NCBI RefSeq assembly: GCF_001612635.1
Contig: NZ_BDAV01000008.1
Span: 62,001 to 126,000, forward strand
Reading direction: 5' to 3'
From: Nocardia africana NBRC 100379
GTDB taxonomy: Bacteria; Actinomycetota; Actinomycetes; Mycobacteriales; Mycobacteriaceae
DNA length: 64,000 nt
Shown here one piece after another: positions 9,505-17,840 of the stretch. Under the pieces are notes generated by a model that was not told where the DNA came from, ran no database searches, and was given only the letters and a program-made list of their open reading frames with translations. The stretch's first letter is position 1, and each line of letters begins with the position of its first letter. The position numbers and the translations under genes are program-made.

Positions 9505-11301
9505 TTATCCGACGGTCGATATCTGTGCCGGTGAATGCACCAGGTCCAGGGTCGTGCCCTTCCCGAGGTACATGTGCACACCGCAGGGCAGGCAGGGATC
9601 GAAGCTGCGCACCGTGCGCATGATGTCGATGCCCTTGAAGTGCTCGCGGTCGTTCTCCTCGAAGATCGGCTGTCCCTGCACCGCGTCCTCGTAGGGACCG
9701 GGCGTGCCGAAGCTGTCGCGCGGGTTGGCATTCCACGGCGTCGGCGGATACGGGTGGTAGTTCGCGATCTTGCCGTCGCGGATCACCATGTGATGCGACA
9801 GCACGCCGCGCACCGCCTCGGTGAACCCGCAGCCGATCCCCTCGTCCGGCACGTCGAAATGCTCCCACGTCTTGGTCCGCCCGGCCCGGATCTCCGTGAG
9901 CGCCTTCTCGGCGAAATGCAATGCGCAGGCCGCCGCGTAGGCCTGGAAGTAGGTGCGGGCGCGATCGCGTTCGATGGTGTTGCTGCCGTACTCCGGAATC
10001 TTCCACTCGAGTTCGACCGGCCCCTTCAGCGCCGTCTTGGGCAGGTTGATCTGCACGCTGTGCCCGGTCGAGCGCACGTAGCCGATGTCGACCAGACCGG
10101 CCAGCGCCGTCGACCACAACCGGGCCAGCGGGCCGCCGCCGGTGTCGAGGGCCAGATGGTCCTTGCCGTCGAACCAGCGCGGTGACATCACCCAGCTGTA
10201 CTTGTCGTCGAGGTCGCGTTTCTGCGGCTTCGGATTGGTGTGCTGATTCCATGGATGGCGCCGGTCCACCGGATTGCCCAGCGGATCGGTCTTCACGAAC
10301 ATCTCCTGATCGGTCCAGTCGTCGTAATACGAACTGCCCAAAAGGATTCGGATTCCGAGATTGATGTCGAGCAGCGAGGTGGTGACGAGCTTGCCGTCCA
10401 CCACCACACCCGGCGTCACGAACATCCGCCGGCCCCAGTCCTCCATGTCCTTGTACTCGAAGTTGCATACCTCCGGATCCTGGAACGAGCCCCAGCAGCC
10501 CAGCAGGGTGCGCCGCAGCCCGACCCGCTCGTATCCGGGCACCGCGGTGTAGAAGAAGTCGAACAGGTCGTCGTGCATCGGCACGACCTTCTTCATGAAT
10601 TCGACGTAGCGCATCAGCCGCGACATGTAGTCGGTCATCAACTGGACCGTGGCGACCGTGCCGACGCCGCCGGGATACAGCGTCGAGGGATGCACGTGCC
10701 GGCCTTCCATGAGGCAGAACATCTCTCGCGTATACCGGCTCACCTGCAGCGCCTCGCGGTAGAACTCACCGGTGAAGGGATTGAGCGCTTCCATGATGTC
10801 GCCGATGGTGCGATAGCCGTGCATCGCGGCGTGCGGCGCCTCGGCCTGGCGGGCGGCGTCGAGAACGCTCGGATTGGTCTCGGCGACCATCTTCTCGCAG
10901 AAGTCCACCCCGACCAGATTCTCCTGGAAGATGTTGTGGTCGAACATGTATTCCGCGGCCTCGCCGAGATTGACGATCCACTCGCCCAGATGCGGCGGCT
11001 TCACGCCATAGGCCATGTTCTGGCAGTAGCACGAACAGGTGGCGTGGTTGTCACCGCAGATTCCGCAGATGCGACTGGTGATGAAGTGCGCATCGCGCGG
11101 ATCCTTGCCGCGCATGAATATCGAATAGCCACGGAAGATGGACGACGTGCTGTGACATTCGACCACTTCCCGGTTCTCGAAATCGATTTTCGTATAGATA
11201 CCGAGGCTGCCCACGATCCGGGTGATCGGGTCCCACGCCATTTCGACGAGTGAATCCGGCTCGATCTTCTTGTGCGACGCCTCCGGGATGATCTGTGTCA
11301 T
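9505..11301 (-). CDS. hhyL: Group 1h [NiFe] hydrogenase large subunit
   Basis: The large subunit (598 residues) carries the [NiFe] centre. The L1 motif is RICGIC (77-82) followed by GDNHATCSCYCQNMAYG, and the L2 motif is DPCLPCGVH (568-576). C79, C82, C570 and C573 are the four nickel ligands. The 22 residues after H576 are the extension removed by the maturation protease. Sequence around L1/L2 and the length match the high-affinity group 1h (formerly group 5) enzymes that oxidise atmospheric H2 for respiration. The gene follows hhyS by 12 bases. It has no Tat signal, as expected for a cytoplasmic-side enzyme. Confidence 0.96.
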   Translation of the reverse strand: MTQIIPEASHKKIEPDSLVEMAWDPITRIVGSLGIYTKIDFENREVVECHSTSSIFRGYSIFMRGKDPRDAHFITSRICGICGDNHATCSCYCQNMAYGVKPPHLGEWIVNLGEAAEYMFDHNIFQENLVGVDFCEKMVAETNPSVLDAARQAEAPHAAMHGYRTIGDIMEALNPFTGEFYREALQVSRYTREMFCLMEGRHVHPSTLYPGGVGTVATVQLMTDYMSRLMRYVEFMKKVVPMHDDLFDFFYTAVPGYERVGLRRTLLGCWGSFQDPEVCNFEYKDMEDWGRRMFVTPGVVVDGKLVTTSLLDINLGIRILLGSSYYDDWTDQEMFVKTDPLGNPVDRRHPWNQHTNPKPQKRDLDDKYSWVMSPRWFDGKDHLALDTGGGPLARLWSTALAGLVDIGYVRSTGHSVQINLPKTALKGPVELEWKIPEYGSNTIERDRARTYFQAYAAACALHFAEKALTEIRAGRTKTWEHFDVPDEGIGCGFTEAVRGVLSHHMVIRDGKIANYHPYPPTPWNANPRDSFGTPGPYEDAVQGQPIFEENDREHFKGIDIMRTVRSFDPCLPCGVHMYLGKGTTLDLVHSPAQISTVG

Positions 11302-11313
11302 CGCGAAATACTC

Positions 11314-12369
11314 CTACCAGGTGCGAGTCGCGCCCGTATCGAGTTTCTCCCCCTTGTGCCGCCAGTGCGGCTCCTTGTCGACCGTGCGGCCGGTGATGTG
11401 GCGCAGGCTACGGATCACCGATCCGTACAGCCCCGACGCGGTGGACGAGATCTTCCCACCGGGCGGTTCGTCCATGAACGGCATGAATTTGTCCGGGAAT
11501 CCCGGCATGGTGCAGCCGATGCAGATGCCGCCGACGTTCGGGCAACCGCCGACACCGTTGATCCAACCGCGTTTGGGCACATTGCATTTCACGACCGGGC
11601 CCCAGCACCCCAGCTTCACGATGCACTTCGGCGAGCCGTACTCCTCGGCGAAATCACCCTGTTCGTAGTATCCGGCGCGATCGCAACCCTCGTGCACGGT
11701 CGCCCCGAACAACCATTTCGGGCGCAGCGCTTCGTCGAGCGGAATCATCGGCGCCTGACCGGTGGCCATGTACAGCAGATAGGTCAGCGTCTCGGACAGG
11801 TTGTCCGGCTGGATCGGGCAGCCCGGCACACACACGATCGGAATTCCGGCCTTGGACTTCCAATCCCAGCCGAGATAATCCGGAACCCCCATCGCTCCGG
11901 TGGGGTTACCGGCCATCGCGTGAATGCCTCCGTAGGTGGCGCAGGTACCGGCCGCCACGATCGCGGTGGCCTTGGGCGCCAGCCGGTCGAGCCATTCACT
12001 GGTGGTCATCGGCTGGTTGGTCTCCGGATTGTTGCCGAAACCGCACCAGTAACCGTCGCCGTGCAATTGTTCGTTCGGGATCGATCCCTCGACCACCAGA
12101 ACGAAGGGTTCGAGTTCGCCGCGGTCGGCCTTGAAGAACCATTCGATGAAGTCGTCGGCTCCCCCGTTCGGACCGCATTCGAAATCGATCAGCGGCCAAT
12201 GTACGGCGATCTTGGGCAGGCCGGGAAGCGCCCCGAGAGCGATTTCCTCGACACTGGGCTGGGTGGCGGCAGTCAACGCCACCGAATCGCCGTCACAACT
12301 GAGGCCCGCGTTGATCCACAGGACGTGTATCAGCGTCTCTTCGGCCCGCACTGCTTCCTGGGTTGGCAT
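11314..12369 (-). CDS. hhyS: Group 1h [NiFe] hydrogenase small subunit
   Basis: The small subunit (351 residues) holds three iron-sulfur clusters. The proximal-cluster motif that is CxxC in most hydrogenases reads C25-D-G-D28, so Asp replaces one Cys. The other ligands are in AAGTCATYGG and VPGCPIQP. This 3Cys/1Asp site is the hallmark of O2-insensitive group 1h enzymes. Distal and medial ligands are visible in TVHEGCDRAG, SPKCIVKLGCWG and GGCPNVGGICIGCTMPGFP. There is no twin-arginine leader. An 82-base gap with a CRP-like site precedes it, the largest gap in the module, so this is a likely promoter. Confidence 0.96.
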   Translation of the reverse strand: MPTQEAVRAEETLIHVLWINAGLSCDGDSVALTAATQPSVEEIALGALPGLPKIAVHWPLIDFECGPNGGADDFIEWFFKADRGELEPFVLVVEGSIPNEQLHGDGYWCGFGNNPETNQPMTTSEWLDRLAPKATAIVAAGTCATYGGIHAMAGNPTGAMGVPDYLGWDWKSKAGIPIVCVPGCPIQPDNLSETLTYLLYMATGQAPMIPLDEALRPKWLFGATVHEGCDRAGYYEQGDFAEEYGSPKCIVKLGCWGPVVKCNVPKRGWINGVGGCPNVGGICIGCTMPGFPDKFMPFMDEPPGGKISSTASGLYGSVIRSLRHITGRTVDKEPHWRHKGEKLDTGATRTW

Positions 12370-12429
12370 GAACGCCGCCTTCCCGAGCCGGGCGGGGGCT
12401 GGCCGATCCGGCTCGAAGCCGTCTCAATC

Positions 12430-12445
12430 TGTGATACAGACCACA
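12430..12445. promoter_or_regulatory. CRP/FNR-family-like operator upstream of hhyS
   Basis: The 16 bases TGTGATACAGACCACA match the symmetric consensus TGTGA-N6-TCACA at 9 of 10 conserved positions. It sits 60 bases upstream of the hhyS start, within the only sizeable gap of the hydrogenase module. In mycobacteria the cAMP receptor proteins bind this type of site. The regulator is not encoded nearby; the cNMP-domain protein at 31566-32072 lacks an obvious DNA-binding domain. Confidence 0.6.
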
Positions 12446-12451
12446 CAAATA

Positions 12452-13423
12452 TTAGTCGCGCGACATTTGAACCTCAATGGGTGCGCCGGCTGCGGCCCGG
12501 CGTTGCCCGGCCAGCCAGTCGTACCAGTCGCGGAGGCCCTTTCCGCTGGTCGCCGACACCTCGAGCACCGATACCCCGGGGTTGATCGCATGGATGTAGC
12601 GCGTGCAGCTGGCGAGATCGAAGTCGACGTAGGGCAGCAGGTCGATCTTGTTGATCAGCACCAGGCCGGCGGCGGCGAACATGTGCGGATATTTCAGCGG
12701 CTTGTCGGTCCCCTCGGTCACCGAGACGATCACGACCTTCGCGCGCTCGCCGAGGTCGAACAGCGCCGGGCACACCAGATTGCCGACGTTCTCGATCAAG
12801 ACCACGCTCCCGCGCGCCGGGTCCAGCGATTCGAGCGCGCCCCGGGTCATCTGCGCGTCGAGATGACAGCCGGCGCCGGTGTTGATCTGCACCACGGGGC
12901 AGCCGGTGGACTCGATCCGCCGCGCGTCCAGCAGCGTCTCCTGATCGCCCTCGACGACGGCGATCGGCGTGCCCGGGCATTCCCGAATGGTGCGTTCGAG
13001 CAGCGTCGTCTTGCCCGCCCCCGGCGAACTGGTGAGGTTCAGCGCGAGAATGTCCCGCTCGGCCAGCCAGCGCCGATTGGCTTGTGCCAGTGCGTCGTTC
13101 TTCGCCAGAACCTTCTGTTCCAGAGTGACGGTCTCGGTCGGCCGGTCGCCGAGCTCGCGCCGGTGCGAGTCGTCGTGCGGGTGCGTGTCTCCGGAGTGAT
13201 CGTGCGCGTCCTCGTGGTGGTCGTGCGCATGCTCACCATGGTCGTGCGCGTGCCCGTCACCATGGTCGTGTACGTGCCCGTCACCATGGTCGTGCGCGTC
13301 CCCGTGCTCGTGCGTGTGGCCGTGCTCGTGCGTGTGGTCGGGGTCGTGCGAATGTTCGTGCTCGTGCGGGCCGGTGATCACCGCCTGGGTGTCGTCGCCG
13401 CCGCATCCGCAGGTTGCGCACAT
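12452..13423 (-). CDS. hypB: Hydrogenase nickel incorporation GTPase HypB
   Basis: HypB (323 residues) is the GTPase that inserts nickel. It starts MCATCGCGG, the high-affinity CxxCGC nickel site. A His/Asp-rich region of about 65 residues (20-85) is built from HDH, HEH and DGHAHDHG-like repeats and would store nickel. The G domain follows, with P-loop SSPGAGKTT, ENVGNLVCPA and NKIDLLPY (NKxD), and the metal site GAGCHLDAQM. The start lies inside the end of hypA (46-base overlap), which is unusual but supported by the conserved N-terminus. Confidence 0.97.
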   Translation of the reverse strand: MCATCGCGGDDTQAVITGPHEHEHSHDPDHTHEHGHTHEHGDAHDHGDGHVHDHGDGHAHDHGEHAHDHHEDAHDHSGDTHPHDDSHRRELGDRPTETVTLEQKVLAKNDALAQANRRWLAERDILALNLTSSPGAGKTTLLERTIRECPGTPIAVVEGDQETLLDARRIESTGCPVVQINTGAGCHLDAQMTRGALESLDPARGSVVLIENVGNLVCPALFDLGERAKVVIVSVTEGTDKPLKYPHMFAAAGLVLINKIDLLPYVDFDLASCTRYIHAINPGVSVLEVSATSGKGLRDWYDWLAGQRRAAAGAPIEVQMSRD

Positions 13424-13755
13424 GTGTCACTCACCTCCATGGAGCGGATTCGCAATTCCCGCCCGGCGCGGATATCGACGTCGGCGCTGCCGCAGGCGCA
13501 CAGCGGGATCGGATCGGGCAGATCGAATTCGGCGCCGCAGCTGCGGCAGCGCGCCCGGCCCGGAATCTCCTCGATCACGAGTTCGGCGCCCTCGGCGAGG
13601 GTCCCTTCGGCCGCGAGGCCGAAACAGAAGTGCAGGGAATCCGGAACCACCGCGCAGAGCATCCCGATCGCAACGGTCACGCGGTACACCCGCCGCCCGG
13701 CAGCATGTTCACACGCGCCGCTCACGATCCCCTGCGCGATTGCCAGCTCGTGCAT
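13378..13755 (-). CDS. hypA: Hydrogenase nickel metallochaperone HypA
   Basis: HypA (125 residues) hands nickel to HypB and the large subunit. It starts MHELAIAQGIV at ATG 13755, with the nickel-ligand His at position 2; the longer upstream frame is ignored. The structural zinc site is CRSC followed by CACG. The family core ends at RIRSMEV; the last 18 residues are encoded by sequence shared with the start of hypB. It is the first gene of the module. Confidence 0.95.
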   Translation of the reverse strand: MHELAIAQGIVSGACEHAAGRRVYRVTVAIGMLCAVVPDSLHFCFGLAAEGTLAEGAELVIEEIPGRARCRSCGAEFDLPDPIPLCACGSADVDIRAGRELRIRSMEVSDTCAQPADAAATTPRR

Positions 13756-13983
13756 GAGTTCTCTCGATTCATCGATACGCCGATTCATCGAAGGCCGACC
13801 CACTCAGCGTACTCCGGCACCTCCACCGCACAACCCGCTCTACCAGGCCCGTCGGCGTTCTCGACCACCGATCCGCGCGGCGGCGAACACTCGGGACCGC
13901 CTCTTCGCGGATCTCCGACGGCACACCGCCACCGCCCCCGGCGACGGGAGCACTGTCCTCGGGATCGCCGGTAGGCTCGGCGG
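13756..13983. promoter_or_regulatory. Divergent intergenic region hypA / patatin-like gene with an 11-bp direct repeat
   Basis: These 228 bases separate two divergently transcribed genes and must hold promoters for both. CGATTCATCGA occurs twice, at 13765-13775 and 13781-13791, spaced 16 bases start to start, directly upstream of hypA and near its GAGAGAA ribosome site. It could be a regulator site or the mRNA leader; I see no clear -35/-10 pair and no further gene. Confidence 0.4.
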
Positions 13984-14736
13984 GTGACTTCCGCTCTGCC
14001 ACCCAACGGTTTTCGGTCCGCGCTCGTGCTGGGTGGGGGCGGCTCGGTCGGCACCGTGTGGACCGTCGGGCTGGTGGTGGGCTTGCGGGAGGCGGGAATC
14101 GATCTCGCGCGAGCGGACCGCATCGTCGGCACCTCGGCCGGCGCGGTCGTCGCCGCGGTACTGGCGGACGGCGGCGACGTCGCCCGCTTGCTCACCCCGC
14201 CCGAGCCGGGACCCGCACCCGCCCCGGCCGTCCCCACCGACGCCGCCGACCACGTCGCCCGGATGGACGCCCTGCTGGCGATGCCGCGCTGGCCGAACCG
14301 CGACCTCGTCGTCACATCGGTCGATGCCGAGTCCGGCGACCTGCGAGCGTGGACCCGCGCCGACGCGGCATCCGTGGCGGAAGCGGTCGCGGCGAGCACC
14401 GCGGTGCCTGGCGTGTTCCCGCCGATCCCGATCGACGGCGGCCGCTACGCCGACGGCGGCGTACGCTCCCCGATCAACGCCGACCTCGCGACCGGCGCCG
14501 AGACGATCGTGATCCTCGAACCCGGCGCCCACCTCTACCCACGAGCCGACACCGACCACGAACTGGGCTCGGCCACAACCATTTCCGTCGCCCCCGACGC
14601 CCAAGCCATCGCCGCCACCGGCGCGGACGTCTTCGATCCGGAGGCATTTCGCCCCGCCTACGAGGCCGGACTACGCCAGAGCGCGGTGGCCGCCGCACGA
14701 TTGCGCGAGCTCTGGCCCACGCCGTCAGGCCCGTAG
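13984..14736 (+). CDS. Patatin-like phospholipase family protein
   Basis: This is a 250-residue protein with the patatin Ser/Asp dyad layout: oxyanion loop VLGGGGSVG (about 15-23), nucleophile motif GTSAG (about 49-53) and DGG near residue 158. These proteins hydrolyse acyl esters of lipids. There is no signal peptide, so it is probably cytoplasmic or peripheral. It starts at GTG 13984 and is divergent from hypA; nothing links it to the hydrogenase. Confidence 0.87.
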   Translation: MTSALPPNGFRSALVLGGGGSVGTVWTVGLVVGLREAGIDLARADRIVGTSAGAVVAAVLADGGDVARLLTPPEPGPAPAPAVPTDAADHVARMDALLAMPRWPNRDLVVTSVDAESGDLRAWTRADAASVAEAVAASTAVPGVFPPIPIDGGRYADGGVRSPINADLATGAETIVILEPGAHLYPRADTDHELGSATTISVAPDAQAIAATGADVFDPEAFRPAYEAGLRQSAVAAARLRELWPTPSGP

Positions 14737-14740
14737 CACC

Positions 14741-14890
14741 TCAAGGATCGAAGCGGTCGAGGATCTCGGCTGCGGCGCGGTGGCCCGACCGCACGGCGCC
14801 GTCCATGTAGCCGTTCCACACGTCGGAGGTCTCCGCGCCCGCCCAGTGGATGCGGCCCACCGGACTCAGGCTATTGACCGTGTCCCCGAA
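14741..14890 (-). pseudogene. C-terminal remnant of a flavin monoamine oxidase
   Basis: About 49 codons read [20 protein letters not shown] and then [12 protein letters not shown] near the end, the FAD-contacting C-terminus of flavin amine oxidases. The rest of the enzyme (about 400 residues) is missing. The upstream in-frame sequence to 15064 is Arg-rich and looks non-coding, so this is a deletion remnant rather than a small gene. Confidence 0.7.
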
Positions 14891-15045
14891 AGTCGTTGCT
14901 GCCCTGCTGAAATACCGGCGACGCAACCACAGTGTGCTCCCGCGCTGATTCGTGCGCCGCGTTACGCCCCGCCGCCGCAGCGGCTTCAGGTAATCCTCAG
15001 CTGCGCGGGACCGACGGCGCGATGGATCCGGTTTACGGTTGTGCC

Positions 15046-15993
15046 ATGGATAAGCCGTTCGCACCGATCCTGGCCGGCGTCGCGGCAGCCGGTCTGATCG
15101 CTGCGGTGTGTGGATGCGCTCCCTTGCACGCCTCTCCGGCCGGGGACCGGACGGTCACCGTGGAGACGGGCGGCCTGCCACGGCAGTATCTGATCCACGA
15201 ACCGTCCTCGCGCGGGCCGGGGAAACGACCGGCCGTCCTCATCTTCCACGGCGGCGGCGGAACGGCCGAAAACATGGCCGCCACAACCGGTTTCGACACC
15301 CTGGCCGACACCGCCGGTTTCGTCGCCGTCTATCCCGTCGGCTCCGGCAAGAGCTGGAACGACGGGCGCGGTGCGGACACCGCCGCGGGCGCGAACGCCG
15401 TCGACGATGTCGCCTTCGTCTCCGCGATCATCGACCGCCTCGTCGCCGACGACGACGTGGATCCGCACCGCGTCTATGCCACCGGCCTGTCCAACGGCGC
15501 GATGTTCACCGAATACCTCGGCTGCCGGCTCTCGGCGAAGATCGCCGCCATCGCGCCGGTCGCCGGACCGCTTCCCGCCGCCGATGCCGCCGACTGCGCG
15601 CCCTCGCACCCCATGCCGGTACTCGAAATCCACGGCACCGCGGACCCGATCGTTCCTTACGACGGCGGGGTGGTGCGGGTGACCTCCGGCCGCCACGGCC
15701 CCGGCACCAGCCCCGTCCTGTCCGTCGACGCCACCCAGCAGTTGTGGCGCACGAAAGGCGAGTGCGGCCCGGTGACCACCTCCGAGCTGCCGAAAACCGC
15801 CGAGGACGGAACCGCTGTCCACACCGCGGCCGCCGCGTGTGCCGGCGATGCGCGGGTAGCGGCGTATTCGATCGACAACGGCGGGCACACCTGGCCCGGC
15901 GGCCCGCAATATCTGCCCGCCGCCCTCGTCGGCAAGGTCAGCCGTCAATTCGACGCCACCACCGTCATCTGGCAGTTCTTCAGCGGCCGATAG
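15046..15993 (+). CDS. lpqC: Secreted LpqC-like esterase / PHB depolymerase family
   Basis: This is a 315-residue alpha/beta hydrolase of the polyhydroxybutyrate depolymerase/feruloyl esterase family, matching mycobacterial LpqC. ATG 15046 gives a signal peptide (hydrophobic about 8-25) ending near AAVCGC, a possible lipobox. Catalytic features are the oxyanion HGGGG, nucleophile GLSNGAM, an Asp in [12 protein letters not shown] and His in NGGHTWPGG. It probably acts on esters outside the membrane. It stands alone between the oxidase remnant and a convergent acyl-CoA dehydrogenase. Confidence 0.83.
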   Translation: MDKPFAPILAGVAAAGLIAAVCGCAPLHASPAGDRTVTVETGGLPRQYLIHEPSSRGPGKRPAVLIFHGGGGTAENMAATTGFDTLADTAGFVAVYPVGSGKSWNDGRGADTAAGANAVDDVAFVSAIIDRLVADDDVDPHRVYATGLSNGAMFTEYLGCRLSAKIAAIAPVAGPLPAADAADCAPSHPMPVLEIHGTADPIVPYDGGVVRVTSGRHGPGTSPVLSVDATQQLWRTKGECGPVTTSELPKTAEDGTAVHTAAAACAGDARVAAYSIDNGGHTWPGGPQYLPAALVGKVSRQFDATTVIWQFFSGR

Positions 15994-16016
15994 CGCCGGC
16001 CGCATTCCCGGCGAGG

Positions 16017-17156
16017 CTACTTCGCAAGCGAGCGGCTGATGACCAGACGCTGAATCTGGTTGGTGCCCTCGAAGATCTGCGTGATCTTGGCTTCGCGCAT
16101 GTACCGCTCGACGCGGAAGTCACGGGTGTAGCCGTAGCCCCCGAAGACCTGCACCGCGTCGGTGGTCACCTTCATCGCGGCATCGGTGGCGACGAGTTTG
16201 GCGACCGAGGCCTGCCGCGAGTAGGGCAGTCCGGCGTCACGACGGCGCGCGGCGTCGAGGTAGGTGGCCCGGGCCGAGTCGACGGCGGCGGCCATATCGG
16301 CGAGCAGGAAACCCAGGCCGTGATGATCGATGATCTTCTTACCGAAAGTGCTGCGCTCCTTCGCATAACCGACGGCCTCGTCGAGCGCCGCCTGCGCCAG
16401 ACCCGTCGCCACCGCCGCGATTCCGAGACGTCCGGAATCCAGTGCGCTCAAAGCGATGTGGAGTCCTTGCCCCTCGGCCCCGATCCGCCGCTCCGCGGGC
16501 AGGTACGCATCGTCGTAATGCGCGGTCGTCGTCGGCACCGCGTGCAGGCCCATCTTTTCCTCGGGCTTGCCGAAACTCAGGCCCTCGAGGTCTTTCGGCA
16601 CCAGGAAGCACGAAATACCGCGCGAGCCCTCACCGGTCCGCGCGAACACGTTGTAGAAATCGGCGATGCCACCGTGGGTGATCCATGCCTTGGTGCCGTT
16701 GAGCCGATAACCGCCGTCCACGGGCACGGCCTTGCACGCGACCGCGGCGGCATCCGATCCCGCCTGCGGCTCGGACAGGCTGTAGGCACCGATCGTGGTG
16801 CCGCCCAGCATCTCCGGCAGCCAGCGGCGCTGCTGTTCCTCGGTCCCGAACGTCATCAGCGGATGGCAGGCGAGGCTGTGCACGCTCACCGCGACCGCGA
16901 CCGCCGCCCACCGCGCCGCGATCTCCTCGAGCACCTGCAGATACACCTCGTAGGGCTGGCCGCCACCGCCCCACTCCTGCGGATACGGCAGACTCAGCAA
17001 TCCCGCGTCGCCGAGAGTGGCGAACACACCGCTCGGATACGACTCCGACCGCTCGTGCTCGTCGACGATCGGGGTGAGCGCCTTGTCCGCGATGTCGCGC
17101 GTGAGCTGGATCAGCTCGTGCGCCTCGTCGGTGGGCAGCAATCGATCGACAGCCAC
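16017..17156 (-). CDS. Acyl-CoA dehydrogenase
   Basis: This 379-residue FAD enzyme introduces a trans-2 double bond into acyl-CoA. Family signatures are AYSLSEPQAGSD (about 125-136), the loop KAWITHGG and the C-terminal QVFGGYGYTRDFRVERYMREAKITQIFEGTNQ region, here with E in IFEGTNQ as the usual catalytic base site. The frame opens at 17231, but GTG 17156 follows a GTGAGG ribosome site, gives the family length and leaves the operator array upstream free. It is divergent from a TetR gene that likely controls it. Confidence 0.92.
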   Translation of the reverse strand: MAVDRLLPTDEAHELIQLTRDIADKALTPIVDEHERSESYPSGVFATLGDAGLLSLPYPQEWGGGGQPYEVYLQVLEEIAARWAAVAVAVSVHSLACHPLMTFGTEEQQRRWLPEMLGGTTIGAYSLSEPQAGSDAAAVACKAVPVDGGYRLNGTKAWITHGGIADFYNVFARTGEGSRGISCFLVPKDLEGLSFGKPEEKMGLHAVPTTTAHYDDAYLPAERRIGAEGQGLHIALSALDSGRLGIAAVATGLAQAALDEAVGYAKERSTFGKKIIDHHGLGFLLADMAAAVDSARATYLDAARRRDAGLPYSRQASVAKLVATDAAMKVTTDAVQVFGGYGYTRDFRVERYMREAKITQIFEGTNQIQRLVISRSLAK

Positions 17157-17182
17157 GACATCCTCACTTTCGGCCACGCATG

Positions 17183-17247
17183 ACAGTACTCCGTTATCGC
17201 CTACAGTACTGTCCGCCGTACAGTACTGCAAGGCTCGTTTGAGTACT
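17183..17247. promoter_or_regulatory. Array of four AGTACT operator boxes between the acyl-CoA dehydrogenase and tetR
   Basis: AGTACT occurs at 17185, 17205, 17222 and 17242, start-to-start spacings 20, 17 and 20. The two central boxes extend to ACAGTACTGT (17203-17212, perfect palindrome) and ACAGTACTG (17220-17228); the outer ones are weaker. The symmetry about the middle fits two cooperative dimer pairs of the TetR protein encoded at 17256, repressing both divergent genes. Confidence 0.75.
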
Positions 17248-17255
17248 ATTCAGGC

Positions 17256-17840
17256 ATGGCGCAGACGACTCGCAGCGGTTTCGGCACCCGGCGGCGCGGC
17301 GAACTGTTCGACGCACTGGTCGACCTCTTCCTGACCGAGGGCTTCGCCCACCTCACCCTGGACGAGATCGCGGCGCGGCTGCGCTGTTCCAAGAGCACGC
17401 TCTACACACTGGCCGGCAGCAAGGAACAGCTGGTCCGGGCCGCCACCGTGCATTTCTTCCGCCGCGCGACCGACGATGTCGAGCAGCGCATCGCCACCAC
17501 GACCAGCGCCCGCGAACGCATCATCGCCTACCTGTCCGCCGTCGGAACCGTCCTCGGCGCCGCCTCACAGCAGTTCATGACCGACCTGGACGCCTTCGCC
17601 CCCGCCCGAGAGGTCTACGAGCAGAACACCCGCCTCGCCGCCAGACGGGTCCGCGAACTCGTCGACGACGGCGTCGCGGCCGGCGAATTCCGGGAAGTCC
17701 ACGCCGCTTTCGCCGCCGACCTCGCCGCGACCATGATGGTCCGCATCCAGCAGGGCGGCGTCCGCACCGAAACCGGCCTCGACGACGCCGACGCCTACCG
17801 CGAACTCGCGGCCATCCTCACCACCGGCATTCAGCGGTAG
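17256..17840 (+). CDS. TetR family transcriptional regulator
   Basis: This is a 194-residue regulator. Residues 15-60 form the TetR helix-turn-helix (LFLTEGFAHLTLDEIAARL then CSKSTLYTLAGSKEQL), and the rest is the ligand-binding domain. The gene is divergent from the acyl-CoA dehydrogenase at 16017-17156, and the AGTACT array lies between them, so it is likely an autoregulated repressor sensing an acyl-CoA. It overlaps the convergent second TetR gene by 10 bases. Confidence 0.92.
   Translation: MAQTTRSGFGTRRRGELFDALVDLFLTEGFAHLTLDEIAARLRCSKSTLYTLAGSKEQLVRAATVHFFRRATDDVEQRIATTTSARERIIAYLSAVGTVLGAASQQFMTDLDAFAPAREVYEQNTRLAARRVRELVDDGVAAGEFREVHAAFAADLAATMMVRIQQGGVRTETGLDDADAYRELAAILTTGIQR

Noticed and set aside
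13200..13370. Tandem short repeats on the plus strand (GTCGTGCGCGTG-like) as a possible repeat element
   Set aside because: They are the codons of the His/Asp-rich nickel-storage region of HypB, not a separate DNA repeat.
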